Assembly: GCA_002989075.1 (NCBI GenBank)
Contig: PSQN01000005.1
Coordinates: 186,001-250,000, forward strand
Source: Arthonia radiata
Lineage: Eukaryota; Ascomycota; Arthoniomycetes; Arthoniales; Arthoniaceae
Length of the DNA: 64,000 nucleotides
Direction: 5' to 3'
Below, in pieces: positions 62,145 through 64,000 of the stretch. The stretch's first letter is position 1. Each line of letters starts with the position of its first letter. A model generated the notes under the pieces. The model searched no databases and was not told the DNA's origin. It worked only from the letters and a program-made list of their open reading frames with translations. The position numbers and the translations under genes are program-made.

Positions 62145-62854
62145 GCCAAGCAGCAGCAGAGAAATCTTAGGCCCATGACCTATAGATACTTCTAGAATCT
62201 AGGGCATGCGCCACAATCAATCTCTGCACTAGTACAGATATAAGGATAGTATAATAATATTATCGATTGAGATATACGACTAAGCAGAAAAGCTAATGCA
62301 CGCTAAAACACGCTATATCAAGACGCCCACTCAACTGCCCAACAGAGCCTAAGGCCAGTGTTCCAATGTGAATGTCTTGATCATTTTTCTGATTTTAATT
62401 TTAATCTCTATCTCCGTCTGTCTACATAGTAGGCCCCCCTGAGGGACCGCCTGTCTAGCCGCTAAGAGTCACTTCTCGTGCACTTCCTGATCGGGCAACT
62501 ATCCCTCACTTTCAACAGCCAGTGTCCTGTGCATCGGATAACCTCAAAACTTTGGGATGATGTTCTTTATTATTAGATCTCTTCGTCAGGTGCGCTAGGT
62601 GTCTACGAGGCTTCTCGAGCCGTAACTAAACAGAGGTAAATGATAAGAGCTGTGATAGGTGGCCTAACAAAATAATCGACAGCTTAGTCAATCGGCGGTA
62701 AATTTTGTTGCTAGTTAGCCTGTTTATAGAGCAGAAGTAGGAGAGCAATAATTCTTGACTACGTCCATAAAGACCTGCGACATAGGTACTTTTAACGTGT
62801 ACATTGCAAACCCGGCTCGTGACGGAGGGTGGCTCGCGACGTAGGGATGGACGT
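62145..62854 (-). repeat. Element 2 right terminal inverted repeat (contains a solo LTR)
   Basis: Inverted counterpart of 55140-55684. The extra length is the LTR at 62359-62517 with its 5-bp duplication. Confidence 0.85.
62359..62517. mobile_element. Solo LTR, 159 bp, second LTR family
   Basis: Begins TGTTCC and ends CAACA, with flanking 5-bp duplications GCCAG (62354-62358, 62518-62522). The left terminal repeat of element 2 lacks this block exactly, showing the pre-insertion state. Fossil LTR, family not assignable. Confidence 0.8.
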
Positions 62855-62881
62855 TATAGAACATGAAAACATTCTAGGGCT

Positions 62882-63724
62882 CTAAGTGTTGTACCTCAAA
62901 CGAGCTTGTGATCGCGTAACACGACGATCGACCTGCGGCGAGGCGTGAGGAGTACGCCGTCCCCGCGGACATGAAGACCCCTCATTCATCGACCCACCCC
63001 CCGTGGCCGTCCAGCCAGGCGTCGACGGACAAGTCACGAAGGCGCTTCTGGCAGACTGGGGCTCGTCCTGAGTCGCGCTGGTGAGCGCGAAGCCGGTTAA
63101 AGACGCTGATGCATGAGCCATTGTGTCCAGCCGAGCAGAGACCAGAGGCCGATACTGCACAAAGCTTCTTCCTGCACTTGGGCTCACCATCCGTGCCGAG
63201 CTGGACATCTGCGGTCGCACGGGCGCCATGCGAGAGTCGCTGCTCACCTCAGAGCCGTGACGTGAGTACAAACGGCGGTCGGCATTCGCGTTGGGGCGAA
63301 GCGCTGGGAACGAGGACATCCGCGCGAGCTCCTCCGCTGGCTCTCGAGTGACCTCTTCCGTGAAACGAGCATCCGCTCGCTCATGTCGAATTTGCTGCAG
63401 TCCCTGGAGGATCCTGAAAAGAGACTCCAGCACCCCAACGAAGGCGTCAATGTCCGTGTCTGAAGGCAGCAAATCTATGTGAAAGGTGTCGTCGGCGAGG
63501 AGGAAGATCAAAGCTTGGGCAGCAGCCTGCTGTTCGGCGACGGTCGTGATGACCTGCTCCTCGAGAGAGAGCGCGTACGAGGTGCGACTGGCGACGGATC
63601 CGGTCCGTGAGGGCGAGCTCTCTGGCTCGCATCGGCTAACCTCGGGAGGTTCTCGACTGTGGTGGGGCGCTGGAAAATCATTAGCTAACAGCAGGGTCTC
63701 TTACATGTGGGAAGGCTTACCCAT
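62882..63724 (-). CDS. Unrecognised two-exon protein with a disordered C-terminal half
   Basis: Exons 63724-63721 and 63669-62882 across a 51-nt intron (GTAAGC donor, GCTAAT branch, TCCAG acceptor), phase 1; 263 residues. The first exon would hold only the ATG and one base, so a longer first exon upstream is possible. Residues 30-95 are helical (LSLEEQVITTVAEQQAAAQA, LIFLLADDTFHIDLLPSDTD, FVGVLESLFRILQGLQQIRH); the rest is Ser/Arg-rich and disordered. No family recognised. It lies 28 bp beyond element 2. Confidence 0.55.
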
Positions 63725-64000
63725 CAAAGGGAAGATGGGTGACTGAAAGAACAAGCGGTAGATTTTGAGCGCAAAAGGGAGGCGGTGGGAATGTGAGCTA
63801 TGATATAATGTTTGCGAGTTTGCGGCGTCGGGTTGCAGGCACTGAGGCGAGCGGCACAGCGTGTACGCGAACCTCATGCGCGACGCCTCATCCCGTCTTG
63901 GAAAATGAGCAGAGCCAATGGGTCTTGTATAATTGGTCGCCAAGGCGCTTCTGTGAGTGATTGACACACGTGCGTTCGGTTGATGAGGCAAAAGGGGACA

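Larger units (their letters stand above)
55140..62854. mobile_element. Element 2: NLR-carrying Fot1/pogo-like DNA transposon (7.7 kb)
   Basis: Begins ACGTCCATCCC and ends with its complement, with TA directly outside on both sides (55138-55139 and 62855-62856). Inverted repeats run from 55140 to about 55684 and from about 62145 to 62854. The right copy is longer only because of a 159-bp solo LTR plus its duplication. Cargo: a SesB-like-NB-ARC-TPR gene (minus), a fragment of a different Tc1/IS630-like transposase (plus) and a nearly intact Fot1-like transposase (minus). Same terminus, target site and gene order as element 1 but a different NLR and different inner repeat sequence. Confidence 0.9.

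Noticed and set aside
1-64000. CRISPR arrays, tRNA or rRNA genes
   Set aside because: No direct-repeat/spacer pattern or recognisable rRNA segment was seen; I did not find a convincing tRNA cloverleaf by eye, though one could be missed.

Overview
The window is nuclear DNA of a filamentous ascomycete (Pezizomycotina; Dothideomycetes is possible but not shown). The evidence is short GT-AG introns (about 39-70 nt) with CTRAC-like branch sites, a KRE6/SKN1-type glucanase of ascomycete form, a SesB-type and a PNP-type NLR, fungal F-box and Est1-like families, and Fot1/pogo-type transposases. It is a gene-dense accessory-looking region in which many proteins are unrecognised. Exon coordinates are hand-built from splice sites and frame continuity.

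Layout. 0-5 kb: the 5' part of a winged-helix/TPR-like gene leaving the left edge, a doubtful zinc-finger gene, and an intronless HtrA/Nma111 protease homologue. 5-8 kb: poor in genes, with a broken coding relic and a repeated ~30-bp motif. 8-20 kb: an F-box protein, a RasGEF-like protein, ROT1, an orphan with an in-frame TAG, a DHCR24-like FAD oxidoreductase with one nonsense codon, a second winged-helix/TPR gene, and a four-exon folylpolyglutamate synthase. 20-31 kb: orphans, a C2H2 protein, a small secreted protein, a third winged-helix/TPR paralogue and a triple-SANT protein. 31-40 kb: KRE6/SKN1 glucanase tail to tail with a four-exon ferric-reductase-like gene, a disordered repeat protein and a MADS-box-like protein. 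47-55 kb: an F-box/LRR gene, a pseudokinase, a secreted orphan, an Est1-like protein with one nonsense codon and a DUF6919-like protein.

Two DNA transposons dominate the right side. Element 1 (40091-46960) and element 2 (55140-62854) both begin and end with the inverted terminus ACGTCCATCCC, are flanked by TA target duplications, have inverted repeats of roughly 0.5 kb, and carry a Fot1/pogo-like (Tc1/mariner superfamily) transposase next to the right end. Each also carries one complete-looking NLR immune-receptor-type gene. Element 1 has a PNP_UDP-NB-ARC-TPR protein and element 2 a SesB-like hydrolase-NB-ARC-TPR protein. The same architecture with different NLR effector domains and different NLR orientation suggests a class of transposons that mobilise NLR genes. 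Three solo LTRs, each with its own 5-bp duplication, later inserted into these elements.

Single in-frame stops in otherwise well-kept genes (12917, 14018, 52081) and in transposase 2 (61454) mostly fit C:G to T:A change, in three cases at CpA, as expected from RIP-like mutation. This is an inference from single sites.
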